In this document: piece after piece, positions 1 through 7,112 of the stretch
How positions within the stretch are numbered: the stretch's first letter is position 1
How the letters are laid out: each line of letters starts with the position of its first letter
Assembly: GCF_003999995.1 (NCBI RefSeq)
Contig: NZ_RJAD01000004.1
Coordinates: forward strand, 62,001-126,000
DNA: 64,000 nucleotides
Source of the DNA: Microbacterium sulfonylureivorans
GTDB lineage: Bacteria > Actinomycetota > Actinomycetes > Actinomycetales > Microbacteriaceae
Reading direction: 5' to 3'
Position numbers and translations under genes: made by a program
The notes under the pieces: generated by a model
The model's database searches: none
The model's input: the letters and a program-made list of their open reading frames with translations, nothing else
Told to the model about the DNA's origin: nothing

Positions 1-1
1 G

Positions 2-2566
2 CTGGTCCTGATCAACACCTCCATCGGCTTCTTCCAGGAGTACCGCTCGGGAAAGACGATGGAAGCCCTGCAGCATCTGTCGCTCTCGCTCTGCCAGGTG
101 GAGCGCGACGGGGTCCTCACAGAACTCGACTCGACCGAGCTGGTCGTCGGAGACGTCGTGCTGCTCGCCGAGGGGGCGGCCGTGCCGGCCGACATCAGGC
201 TGATCGAGGCGAGCGCGTTCTCCACGAACGAGTTCGCGCTGACCGGTGAGAGCGACCCGACCAGGAAGTACTCGCACCGCATCGCCACCGAGGTGGCGGT
301 CGCCGAGCAGCACAACACCGCGCATGCCGGCACGACCGTGGCGACGGGTGAGGCCGTGGGTGTCGTGGTCGCCACGGGAACCCGCTCCGAGCTGGGGCGC
401 ATCGCGCGCCTCGCCGAGGCGGCGCCGCAGACGTCGAGTCCCCTTCAACGTGAGATGGGCCACATCGGCAGGATCATCACGTACGCCGCGGTGACGCTCT
501 CGCTGGCGCTCCTGGTCGTCGCGGTCTGGGCCGACCTGCCTCTCCACGAGGCGGTCCTGTTCGCCGTCGGCTTCGCGAGCGCCGTCATCCCTCAGGGGCT
601 GCCGGCGGAGGTCAACACCGCGCTGGCACAGGCCGCCGCCGCGCTCGCCGAGAGCAAGACACTGGTGAAGCGGCTCAGCGCGGTCGAGACGCTGGGCTCG
701 ACCGAGGTGATCTGCACCGACAAGACCGGGACGCTCACGAAGAACGAGATGACCGTCACCGAGATCGTGGCCGCGGGCCGCGACTTCGTCGCCCACGGCA
801 CCGGCTACGAGCCCACCGGCGACATCCGGCCCACTGCTGCGGACCCCTTCGATCGTGACCGCCTCGTGGCGTTCCTCCTCGTCGGGGTGCTCGCCAGCGA
901 TGCCCGGCTGCTTCCGCCCGACGACGAGCACCGCAGCTGGCATGTTCTCGGAGATCCCACCGAGGGCGCACTCCTCACGGTCGCCGCGAAGGCAGGAATC
1001 GACCCGCAGCGCGAGCGCGCCGCACATCGCAGACTGCGTGAGTTCCCCTTCGACTCGGCCCGCAAGCTCATGACCACCATCCGAACGGCGCCGGACGGCG
1101 CAGTGACGGCCTATGTGAAAGGCGCCCCGGAATCGGTCGTCGCGCGAGCCAGCCGCATCGACGAGGGCGGGAGCATCCGCCCCATCACCGAGGTCGATCG
1201 CCAGGAGTTCCTCGCGGCCCACATTCGCAGCTCCGACCGCGGGCTCCGCAATCTCGCCTACGCCACGCGACCGGCGACCGATTCCGACGTCGAGGCCGTC
1301 GATCCGCAGCTCGTCGAATCCGACCTCATCCTGCTCGGCTTCGTCTCGATGGTCGATCCGATTCGAGATCAGGTGCCGGAGGCGATGCGGCGCGCGATCG
1401 ATGCCCGCATCAAGGTCAACATCATCACCGGCGACTTCGCGCGAACGGCCGAGGCGGTCGCCCGCAAGGCAGGGCTCGATCACGACCACGGCATGGTGGT
1501 GGTGACGGAACAGCAGCTTCGCGCGATGAGCGACGACGAGGTGCTCGCTCGTGCGCTGGACGGCGGCACCGTCTTCAGCCGCGTCGATCCGACCGACAAG
1601 ACGCGGATCGTCGAGCTCGTCAAGCGGTCGGGGCGCGTCGTCGCCGTGACCGGGGACGGCATCAATGACGCGCCCGCACTCCGACACGCGAGCATCGGCG
1701 TGGCCATGGGAGCCTCCGGCACCGACGTCGCGAAGGAGGCGGCCGAGATCGTCCTGCTCGACGACAGCTTCTCCACGCTCGTGCGGGCGGTGGAGCAGGG
1801 GCGTGTGATCTACGCCAACATCAGCAAGGGGGTGATCAGCTGCCTCACCTCGAACGCCGCCGAGCTCGTCGTCAACATGGCGAGTCTGATCCTCGCCACG
1901 GTCGCCGGACTCCCCCTCGCGATCAACGTCATGCAGATCCTCGCCATCGACCTGCTCGGCGAGCTCCTCCCCATCGCCGCGCTCGGGCGCGACCCGGAAG
2001 AGGGCTCGGTCATGAAGCGTCCACCGCGAGACCCCAAGGCGCGCATCGTCAACCTCCGCAGCATCCGCGACCTCCTCTACGTCGGCTCGATCATGGGCGT
2101 CCTCGCGATCGGCAATTACCTCCTCTTCTACGAACGCGAAGGATCCAGCCCGTTCGCCGGACCGGTCGACCCGTCATCGGTCGCAGGAGCGACCACCATG
2201 ACGTACGTCACCGTGCTCGTCTGCCAGCTCTTCAACATCACCCAACGTCGCAGCGAGGGCGGGCTGTTCACCCGTTACACCCTCTCGAACCCGACCTACT
2301 GGATCGCCTGCGCAGCAGGTGTCGCCATCATGCTGGCGATCGTCTACGTGCCGTGGCTGCAGGCGGCGTTCAAGACCGGTCCCCTCGCCCCGATGGACTG
2401 GGCGTTCGTGATGGCCGCCGCGGCGATCTTCGTCGCCGTTCGGGAGGGCGGTCGGCTGCTTCGGCAGCGCCGTCGCACGCCGAACAGCGAAGCGAGCGTC
2501 CACGCACCCGCCGACGGATCCTCCCGAGCTCCGAGCCGCCCGCGGAATACCGCGGGCGGCTCGTGA
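2..2566 (+). CDS. P-type cation-transporting ATPase (5' end outside window)
   Basis: Membrane pump that couples ATP hydrolysis to cation transport. The reading frame is open to the left edge, so this is the C-terminal ~854 residues and the start lies outside. In order: actuator TGES at 242-253, M4 motif PQGLPAEV near 589-612, phosphorylation loop CTDKTGTLTKN near 713-745, hinge TGDGINDAP near 1648-1674, then a C-terminal membrane block at about 1830-2460. The layout fits the P2 (Ca2+ or Na+/K+ type) group; the ion cannot be read from the sequence. Mycobacterial CtpF, a P2 pump of the DosR regulon, is a possible analogue because a DosR-like box and an alcohol dehydrogenase follow directly; that comparison is inference. 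Confidence 0.92.
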   Translation: MVLINTSIGFFQEYRSGKTMEALQHLSLSLCQVERDGVLTELDSTELVVGDVVLLAEGAAVPADIRLIEASAFSTNEFALTGESDPTRKYSHRIATEVAVAEQHNTAHAGTTVATGEAVGVVVATGTRSELGRIARLAEAAPQTSSPLQREMGHIGRIITYAAVTLSLALLVVAVWADLPLHEAVLFAVGFASAVIPQGLPAEVNTALAQAAAALAESKTLVKRLSAVETLGSTEVICTDKTGTLTKNEMTVTEIVAAGRDFVAHGTGYEPTGDIRPTAADPFDRDRLVAFLLVGVLASDARLLPPDDEHRSWHVLGDPTEGALLTVAAKAGIDPQRERAAHRRLREFPFDSARKLMTTIRTAPDGAVTAYVKGAPESVVARASRIDEGGSIRPITEVDRQEFLAAHIRSSDRGLRNLAYATRPATDSDVEAVDPQLVESDLILLGFVSMVDPIRDQVPEAMRRAIDARIKVNIITGDFARTAEAVARKAGLDHDHGMVVVTEQQLRAMSDDEVLARALDGGTVFSRVDPTDKTRIVELVKRSGRVVAVTGDGINDAPALRHASIGVAMGASGTDVAKEAAEIVLLDDSFSTLVRAVEQGRVIYANISKGVISCLTSNAAELVVNMASLILATVAGLPLAINVMQILAIDLLGELLPIAALGRDPEEGSVMKRPPRDPKARIVNLRSIRDLLYVGSIMGVLAIGNYLLFYEREGSSPFAGPVDPSSVAGATTMTYVTVLVCQLFNITQRRSEGGLFTRYTLSNPTYWIACAAGVAIMLAIVYVPWLQAAFKTGPLAPMDWAFVMAAAAIFVAVREGGRLLRQRRRTPNSEASVHAPADGSSRAPSRPRNTAGGS
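2532..2563 (+). terminator. 14-bp hairpin abutting the ATPase stop codon
   Basis: A perfect 14-bp inverted repeat (arms 2532-2545 and 2550-2563, loop AATA) ends one base before the TGA at 2564-2566, so the stem is coding sequence. No T-tract follows. It is probably a transcription terminator or mRNA-stabilising hairpin separating the ATPase from the alcohol dehydrogenase. Confidence 0.55.
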
Positions 2567-2621
2567 CGGGTCAGCCCCGTCCACGTCGCCGCGCACGCAG
2601 CGACCGGGACAACGACCCCGA

Positions 2622-2635
2622 GGGACCTTCGGCCC
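2622..2635 (+). promoter_or_regulatory. DosR/DevR-like box upstream of the alcohol dehydrogenase
   Basis: GGGACCTTCGGCCC matches the published mycobacterial DosR pattern GGGACYTNNGNCCC at every position. It lies 97 bases before the ATG at 2733. Binding by a DosR-family regulator is inferred; no such regulator is encoded in the window. Confidence 0.5.
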
Positions 2636-2732
2636 GTCTCCGCAGGACGGGCGCGGGAACCATTGCACTCGTACCGGGGCACCGCGCGACCCGGCTCCGC
2701 ATCATCCAGGCGCGCCAGGTCAAGGACAGGTC

Positions 2733-3743
2733 ATGAAAGCAGCCGTCGTCTCATCGTTCACCGAGCCGCTCGAGATCACCGAGCGCGCGATCCCCGAACC
2801 CGGCCCCGGCCAGGTCCTGGTTCACCTCGAGGCATGCGGACTGTGCCACACGGACATCCACGCCGCTCACGGCGACTGGCCCGTCCAGCCCGGTCTGCCG
2901 TTCGTTCCCGGTCACGAGGGTGTGGGCATCGTCGAGAAGGTGGGCCCCGGAGTCACCCGCCGATCGATCGGCGAGCGCGTCGCGATTCCGTGGCTCGGGT
3001 ACGCCTGCGGTGAATGCCGCTACTGCATCGACGGTCGCGAGACGCTGTGCGAGCAGCAGCAGAACAGCGGCTACTCCGTCGACGGAGGGTTCGCCGAGTA
3101 CGCCGTCGCCAGTGCGACGCACGTCGTCGTCGTACCCGATGGAGTCACCTCGCTGGATGCCGCGCCCCTGACCTGCGCCGGAGTGACGACCTACAAGGCG
3201 CTCAAGGTCGCCGGCATCGTGCCGACCGAGCGCGTGGCGGTGTTCGGCATCGGCGGGCTCGGTCACCTCGCCGTGCAGTACGCACGGCTCATGGGCGGAT
3301 CGGTCATCGCCGTCGACATCGAGGAGCCGAAGCTCGACCTGGCACGCGAGCTGGGCGCGGACCACCTGGTGAACGCCGCCGAGGTCGACCCGGTGGCCGC
3401 GATCCAGGAACTCGGCGGCGCAGACGTGGCGCTGGTCCTCGCGGCCTCCCCGCGCGTCTTCGAACAGGCGTTCTCGTCCTTGAGCCGCGGCGGCCGCCTC
3501 ATCTGCGTCGCACTGCCGAAGGACGAGAAGATGAGCGTCTCCATCTTCGAGACGGTGCTCAAGGGGATCTCGATCATCGGATCGATCGTCGGCACGCGGC
3601 AGGACCTCGCAGAGGTGTTCGCGCTGCACGCGGCAGGACGCACGAGGATCATCGCCGAAAGCCGCAGCCTCGACGAGGTCAACGAAGCGATGGACGAGGT
3701 GCTGTCCGGTCGGGTTCTCGCACGGCTGGTGTTCGAGTACTGA
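2733..3743 (+). CDS. zinc-dependent alcohol dehydrogenase
   Basis: Medium-chain NAD(P)-dependent alcohol dehydrogenase, 336 aa, close to the usual AdhP/AdhA length. The catalytic-zinc region CGLCHTDIH and GHEGVGIVEKVGPG is followed by the structural-zinc cluster CGECRYCIDGRETLC with four cysteines. The nucleotide-binding turn GIGGLGHLAVQYA is at about residues 170-182. An AGGACAG sequence just before the ATG serves as ribosome binding site. It stands 166 bases after the ATPase with a hairpin between them, and a DosR-like box precedes it, so it may have its own redox- or hypoxia-linked promoter. The substrate alcohol is not predictable. Confidence 0.93.
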   Translation: MKAAVVSSFTEPLEITERAIPEPGPGQVLVHLEACGLCHTDIHAAHGDWPVQPGLPFVPGHEGVGIVEKVGPGVTRRSIGERVAIPWLGYACGECRYCIDGRETLCEQQQNSGYSVDGGFAEYAVASATHVVVVPDGVTSLDAAPLTCAGVTTYKALKVAGIVPTERVAVFGIGGLGHLAVQYARLMGGSVIAVDIEEPKLDLARELGADHLVNAAEVDPVAAIQELGGADVALVLAASPRVFEQAFSSLSRGGRLICVALPKDEKMSVSIFETVLKGISIIGSIVGTRQDLAEVFALHAAGRTRIIAESRSLDEVNEAMDEVLSGRVLARLVFEY

Positions 3744-3749
3744 GCTCCC

Positions 3750-4193
3750 ATGTCGCGGCGTCGCACCTGGTCCGCAGCCGAGGTCACGTTGAAAGCGTGC
3801 CTGGGCGTCGGTGCCGTTGCGGCGCTGGCGGTCGCCTTCCTCGTGATGGTGCCCGGCGCCAGGACGGCGCTCGCACCGCTGCAAGTGCTCCCGGCTGTCG
3901 AGATCGGCGACTACGCCATCCTTGCGATCCTGCTGGCCGTCGTCGGCGGCGCGCAGCTGGCCGCCCTGCTCGCGATGACACGTCGTCATCCCGATGCCGG
4001 GCTGCTCGCTGCCGGGGCCGGCTTCTGCGCGCTGCTGTGGACGTTCGCGCACCTTTCGTTCGCTCCGAACGGGCCGCTGCCCGCAGTCCTGCAGACGCTC
4101 GGATGCCTCGAGCTCGGGTGCCTGCTCATCCTGCTCGGCGTGGTGCGACCGCGGGCAGAGCGCGTGGTGTCCGATCCTGGCCGGCGGCGTTGA
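3750..4193 (+). CDS. small membrane protein of unknown function
   Basis: 147-residue protein not matched to a family I recognise. Four hydrophobic stretches are visible at roughly residues 15-35, 50-75, 80-100 and 110-135, with Arg-rich ends (MSRRR at the start, DPGRRR at the end), so it is probably a four-helix membrane protein. The ATG lies only six bases after the stop of the alcohol dehydrogenase and no clear Shine-Dalgarno is seen, so translation is likely coupled to that gene. Alternative frames in this GC-rich stretch lack comparable hydrophobic periodicity, which supports it as real. Confidence 0.6.
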   Translation: MSRRRTWSAAEVTLKACLGVGAVAALAVAFLVMVPGARTALAPLQVLPAVEIGDYAILAILLAVVGGAQLAALLAMTRRHPDAGLLAAGAGFCALLWTFAHLSFAPNGPLPAVLQTLGCLELGCLLILLGVVRPRAERVVSDPGRRR

Positions 4194-4243
4194 CGAACGG
4201 GCCGGCCACCGCAGCTCGAATGGACGCCGCAGCGGGGCGCCGT

Positions 4244-4257
4244 AGGACCTTCGGCCC
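4244..4257 (+). promoter_or_regulatory. second DosR/DevR-like box (one mismatch)
   Basis: AGGACCTTCGGCCC is identical to the box at 2622-2635 except for its first base. It lies 34 bases before an ATG at 4292 that opens a 15-codon ORF. A reverse-orientation relative (GGTCCGAAGCC) follows at about 4267. Confidence 0.35.
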
Positions 4258-4335
4258 GTTCACGCGAGGTCCGAAGCCGAAGGATCGGTTCATGAGAACT
4301 GCCGCGAATGTCCGCCCCACTGGTCGGGGCAGGTC

Positions 4336-4482
4336 GTGAATCGCCCGCTCGCGCCGGCGTCGGACGCGCCCGTCGTCGCCCCGGCGGACATCGTCCTTCC
4401 GCCGACGCAGCCGCTCGACCTCACGGCGATGGTCGCCGCGCTCGTGAACGGGCGGCCTGACGGAGCTGTTCCGGGGGAATGA
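4336..4482 (+). CDS. possible small protein, coupled to a 15-codon ORF
   Basis: The 330 bases between the membrane protein and the arsenic cluster contain only short ORFs. A 15-codon ORF (4292-4339, MRTAANVRPTGRGRS) overlaps by GTGA a 48-codon ORF starting GTG at 4336 (MNRPLAPASD... ending GRPDGAVPGE). GGGGCAGG lies just upstream of the GTG. No family resemblance is seen. The coupled arrangement behind a DosR-like box is the main reason to list it; it could equally be non-coding leader or gene debris. Confidence 0.25.
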   Translation: MNRPLAPASDAPVVAPADIVLPPTQPLDLTAMVAALVNGRPDGAVPGE

Positions 4483-4524
4483 CCTCGATCCGCTGCCGAA
4501 ACGCCGACCGGTCGCCGCGACCCG

Positions 4525-5169
4525 TCACCCCGGCAGCAGCTCGCCCAGAAGGTGTGCGACGCGATCGCGGATGTCGTCCCTCACGCGTCGGACGCCGTCC
4601 AGATCGAGGTCGGCGGGGTCGTCCAGCTGCCAGTCGAGGTACCTCTTGCCCGGGTAGAGCGGGCAGGCGTCGCCGCATCCCATCGTCACGACCGCATCGG
4701 CAGCGCGCACCACGTCATCGGTGAGGGGCTTGGGGAACTCGTCGGTCACGTCCAGGTCGATCTCGGCGAGCACCAGGGCGACTTCGGGGAGGATGCGTTC
4801 CCCGGGCTGCGAGCCGGCGGACCGGACGTGGACGCGATCGCCGGCCAGCCGGCGGGTGAGCGCGGCGGCCATCTGAGATCGGCCGGAGTTCTGGACGCAG
4901 ACGAACAGCACCTCCGGGACCCGCTTCGCGATGAGTCCCTTGGACTGCGCGAGCGCGGTGAGCCGGTCCTGGGCGAACTTCTCCGCGAGGCTGGCGAGAT
5001 GAGTCTGCACCGTCGCCGTTCGTGCAAGCCCGACGTACGACTCGAAGACGACACGCTCGACGGTCTCTTCGTTGACCATGCCCGCGAACTGGTGGGCGAG
5101 GCGCTCCGCGGCCCGATGCAGAACGGAATCGGGCGAGAGCAGCGGCGCCTGGCCGCGTCCGGCGCTCAT
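4525..5169 (-). CDS. arsC: arsenate reductase with N-terminal helical domain (mycothiol-type)
   Basis: Low-molecular-weight phosphatase-fold arsenate reductase, 214 aa. An N-terminal helical domain of ~85 residues (SVLHRAAERLAHQFAGMV...) precedes the catalytic domain VLFVCVQNSGRSQMAAAL, whose P-loop CVQNSGR is the CX5R active site. The same helical-plus-catalytic layout occurs in corynebacterial ArsC1 arsenate-mycothiol transferases (family knowledge), so reduction through mycothiol is likely. Its ATG overlaps the stop of the upstream arsC as ATGA (5166-5169), which fixes the start and implies coupled translation. It is the last gene of the minus-strand arsenic operon and the third ArsC domain in tandem. 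Confidence 0.9.
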   Translation of the reverse strand: MSAGRGQAPLLSPDSVLHRAAERLAHQFAGMVNEETVERVVFESYVGLARTATVQTHLASLAEKFAQDRLTALAQSKGLIAKRVPEVLFVCVQNSGRSQMAAALTRRLAGDRVHVRSAGSQPGERILPEVALVLAEIDLDVTDEFPKPLTDDVVRAADAVVTMGCGDACPLYPGKRYLDWQLDDPADLDLDGVRRVRDDIRDRVAHLLGELLPG

Positions 5170-5582
5170 GCGGCCCCGCCGACAGGCAGGAGGTCGGCGA
5201 GCAGCGACTCCACTCGCGAGCGGATCTCGTCGCGGATCGGGCGCACGGCTTCGATGCCCTGGCCGGCCGGGTCGTCCAGCTCCCAGTCCTCGTAGCGCTT
5301 GCCCGGGAAGATCGGGCAGGCGTCGCCGCACCCCATCGTGATGACGACATCCGATTCACGGACGGCGTCGACGGTGAGCACCTTCGGGGTGTTCCGGCTG
5401 ATGTCGATGCCTTCCTCGGCCATCGCCTCGACCGCGACCGGATTGATCGAGTCCTTCGGCGCCGAACCGGCGGAGAGGACCTCGACATCGTCGCCACCCA
5501 GCGCACGGAGGTAGCCGGCGGCCATCTGCGAGCGGCCGGCGTTGTGGACGCACACGAACAGGACGGTGGGCTTCTCGGTCAT
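5166..5582 (-). CDS. arsC: arsenate reductase, single-domain
   Basis: 138-aa single-domain ArsC: TVLFVCVHNAGRSQMAAGYL holds the CX5R loop (CVHNAGR), followed by the conserved TMGCGDACP segment and the family's C-terminal DEIRSRVESLLADLLP helix. Unlike its two neighbours it has no extra N-terminal domain. An 8-bp hairpin and a 16-bp ArsR-type operator lie between it and the upstream ArsR-ArsC fusion (41-base gap), so it may have its own regulated promoter as well as readthrough. It converts arsenate to arsenite for export; reductant probably mycothiol or mycoredoxin (inference). Confidence 0.92.
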   Translation of the reverse strand: MTEKPTVLFVCVHNAGRSQMAAGYLRALGGDDVEVLSAGSAPKDSINPVAVEAMAEEGIDISRNTPKVLTVDAVRESDVVITMGCGDACPIFPGKRYEDWELDDPAGQGIEAVRPIRDEIRSRVESLLADLLPVGGAA

Positions 5583-5592
5583 GGTGGCCTCG

Positions 5593-5610
5593 CTTTCTCT
5601 CCAGAGAAAG
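5593..5610 (-). repeat. 8-bp hairpin in the arsC leader
   Basis: CTTTCTCT and AGAGAAAG flank a 2-base CC loop, 10 bases before the arsC ATG. It sits between that start and the operator at 5612-5627; a role in message stability or translation is possible. Confidence 0.4.
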
Positions 5611-5611
5611 C

Positions 5612-5627
5612 ATAGACCTTCATCTAT
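5612..5627 (-). promoter_or_regulatory. candidate ArsR operator before arsC
   Basis: ATAGACCTTCATCTAT is an inverted repeat (ATAGA-N6-TCTAT) that overlaps the stop codon of the ArsR-ArsC fusion. It closely matches ATAGACGACAGCCTAT at 6534-6549 over the start of that fusion gene, so both are candidate sites for the fusion's ArsR domain. Confidence 0.5.
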
Positions 5628-6535
5628 TTATCTGGGGAAACGGGAGGTGAACTCTCGGGCACCAGGTCAGCGAGCAGCTCACGGACACGGGCTTCGATGT
5701 CGTCGCGGATCACGCGCACCTGCTCCAGGGGCTTGCCGACGGGATCCTCGAGATCCCAATCCAGATAGCGTCGGCCAGGGTAGATCGGACACGCGTCGCC
5801 GCAGCCCATGGTGACCACCACGTCCGCGGCGCGCACGGCCTCGTCCGTCAGCGGCTTCGGGAACTCGCCGCCCAGCGGGACGCCGATCTCATCGAGCGCG
5901 GCGATCACAGCGGGACGGACCTCCGCGGCCGGACCGGAGCCGGCCGTGCGGACGACCACCCTCTCGCCCGCCAGCTGACGAAGGATCCCCGCGGCGAGCT
6001 GCGACCTCCCCGCATTCTGCACGCACACGAAGAGCACCGTCGGAACGTCGGACGTCGCGAACCTCGCCTTGCTCAGCGCCTCGAGCCGCGTCGCGGCGAA
6101 CGCGGCCGAGCGGCTCGCCAGCATCGGAGACCGCGAACCGCGCGCGAGCAGTCCATGGCTCTCGACCACCGTTGCCCGGATGGTCTCGGGGCTGAACACC
6201 CCACGGAAGCGGACAGCCAGGTCGGCGGTGATCCGCTGCAGGTCGGGCTCGGCGGCACTGCGCCTCCCGTCGCCCAGCAGGGCGTCGACGCGCTCGGCGT
6301 GATCCGGCGCGATGGAGTACCAGACGCGCCGGCCCGCCGGCTCTCGCACGACGACACCGTCCTCGTGGAGCGCCTTCATGTGATGGCTCACGGTGGGCTG
6401 CCGCAGGTCGAGAGCCTCGGCAAGCCGCCCTACGAGAGCGCGGCCATCAGGAGAGTCCCGAATGAGGCGGAGAATCCGTGCGCGTGTGGGATCCGCGAGC
6501 GTCGTGAGGTCGCCGGCATCCGCGGGCCGATTCAT
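5624..6535 (-). CDS. ArsR-ArsC fusion: repressor domain joined to arsenate reductase
   Basis: 303-aa protein with three parts: a winged-helix ArsR domain (about residues 8-90; LADPTRARILRLI, recognition helix RQPTVSHHMKALHEDGV), a helical linker domain (about 95-155) like that of the 214-aa ArsC, and an ArsC catalytic domain (VLFVCVQNAGRSQLAAG with CX5R, then TMGCGDACPIYPG). I prefer the ATG at 6535 over a GTG at 6565 because TAGGCT lies seven bases upstream, the leaderless spacing common in this window. The operator-like repeat at 6534-6549 overlaps this start, implying autorepression. No obvious paired cysteines typical of arsenite-sensing ArsR are seen in the repressor part, so the inducer may be sensed elsewhere in the protein. 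Confidence 0.88.
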   Translation of the reverse strand: MNRPADAGDLTTLADPTRARILRLIRDSPDGRALVGRLAEALDLRQPTVSHHMKALHEDGVVVREPAGRRVWYSIAPDHAERVDALLGDGRRSAAEPDLQRITADLAVRFRGVFSPETIRATVVESHGLLARGSRSPMLASRSAAFAATRLEALSKARFATSDVPTVLFVCVQNAGRSQLAAGILRQLAGERVVVRTAGSGPAAEVRPAVIAALDEIGVPLGGEFPKPLTDEAVRAADVVVTMGCGDACPIYPGRRYLDWDLEDPVGKPLEQVRVIRDDIEARVRELLADLVPESSPPVSPDK

Positions 6536-6549
6536 AGACGACAGCCTAT
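6534..6549 (-). promoter_or_regulatory. candidate ArsR operator over the fusion-gene start
   Basis: ATAGACGACAGCCTAT overlaps the -10 TAGGCT and ATG of the ArsR-ArsC gene. It shares the ATAGAC...CTAT ends and 16-bp length with the site at 5612-5627. Confidence 0.5.
6543..6548 (-). promoter_or_regulatory. -10 hexamer TAGGCT, ArsR-ArsC gene
   Basis: Seven bases separate it from the ATG at 6535, the spacing of a leaderless transcript. Confidence 0.45.
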
Positions 6550-6608
6550 CTTCTGCACGGCTCACCGGCTCGGCGATCTGCAGGGCGAGGCTTCGCTCGC
6601 CCTGCGGA

Positions 6609-7112
6609 TCAGCCGTCCGCGGACCGGCGTTCGATCAGGATCGTGTCGCGCCACTCCCCCGCGTGCGGACCGACCGCTGCGCGGGCGATCCGCTCCCGAT
6701 GACCCACGACGCGGAACCCGGCCGCTTCATGAAGTCTCAGACTGGCGGTGTTGTCGGGGAAGATGCTGGACTGGATCGTCCACACGCCCGCCGTGTCGGC
6801 GGCCCCGATGAAGGCGTCCAGGAGCAGTCGGCCGATGCCCTGCCCGCGAGCGGCGCGATCGATGTAGACCGAGTGCTCGACCACGCCGCGATAGGCGGGG
6901 CGGGACGAGACGGCGGATGCCGCGACCCAGCCGACGACCGCATCGCCTCCGTCCACCGCGACGATGCGCATCTGCGGGAGCTTTCCTGCGTCGAAGGCCT
7001 CCCAGGACGGAGTGGCCACCTCGAACGTCGCCTCTCCGTCCGAGATGCCCTGTGCGTAGATCTTCTCGACGGCCGGCCAGTCGGCGGGGGTCATCTCACG
7101 AAGCCGGATCAC
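6609..7112 (-). CDS. GNAT N-acetyltransferase, ArsN1/phosphinothricin type
   Basis: 167-aa GNAT enzyme. The acetyl-CoA-binding turn RGQGIGRLLLDAFI is at about residues 98-111, and the phosphinothricin acetyltransferase-like GISDGEATFE is near the N terminus. ArsN enzymes in arsenic operons acetylate amino-acid analogues such as arsinothricin (family knowledge); the position here suits that role, but plain phosphinothricin-type activity cannot be excluded. The GTG at 7112 overlaps the stop of the flavoprotein as GTGA, which sets the start. Confidence 0.82.
   Translation of the reverse strand: MIRLREMTPADWPAVEKIYAQGISDGEATFEVATPSWEAFDAGKLPQMRIVAVDGGDAVVGWVAASAVSSRPAYRGVVEHSVYIDRAARGQGIGRLLLDAFIGAADTAGVWTIQSSIFPDNTASLRLHEAAGFRVVGHRERIARAAVGPHAGEWRDTILIERRSADG

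Noticed and set aside
2606-2619. Another DosR-like box GGGACAACGACCCC
   Set aside because: Three of the conserved positions fail (6, 7 and 10).
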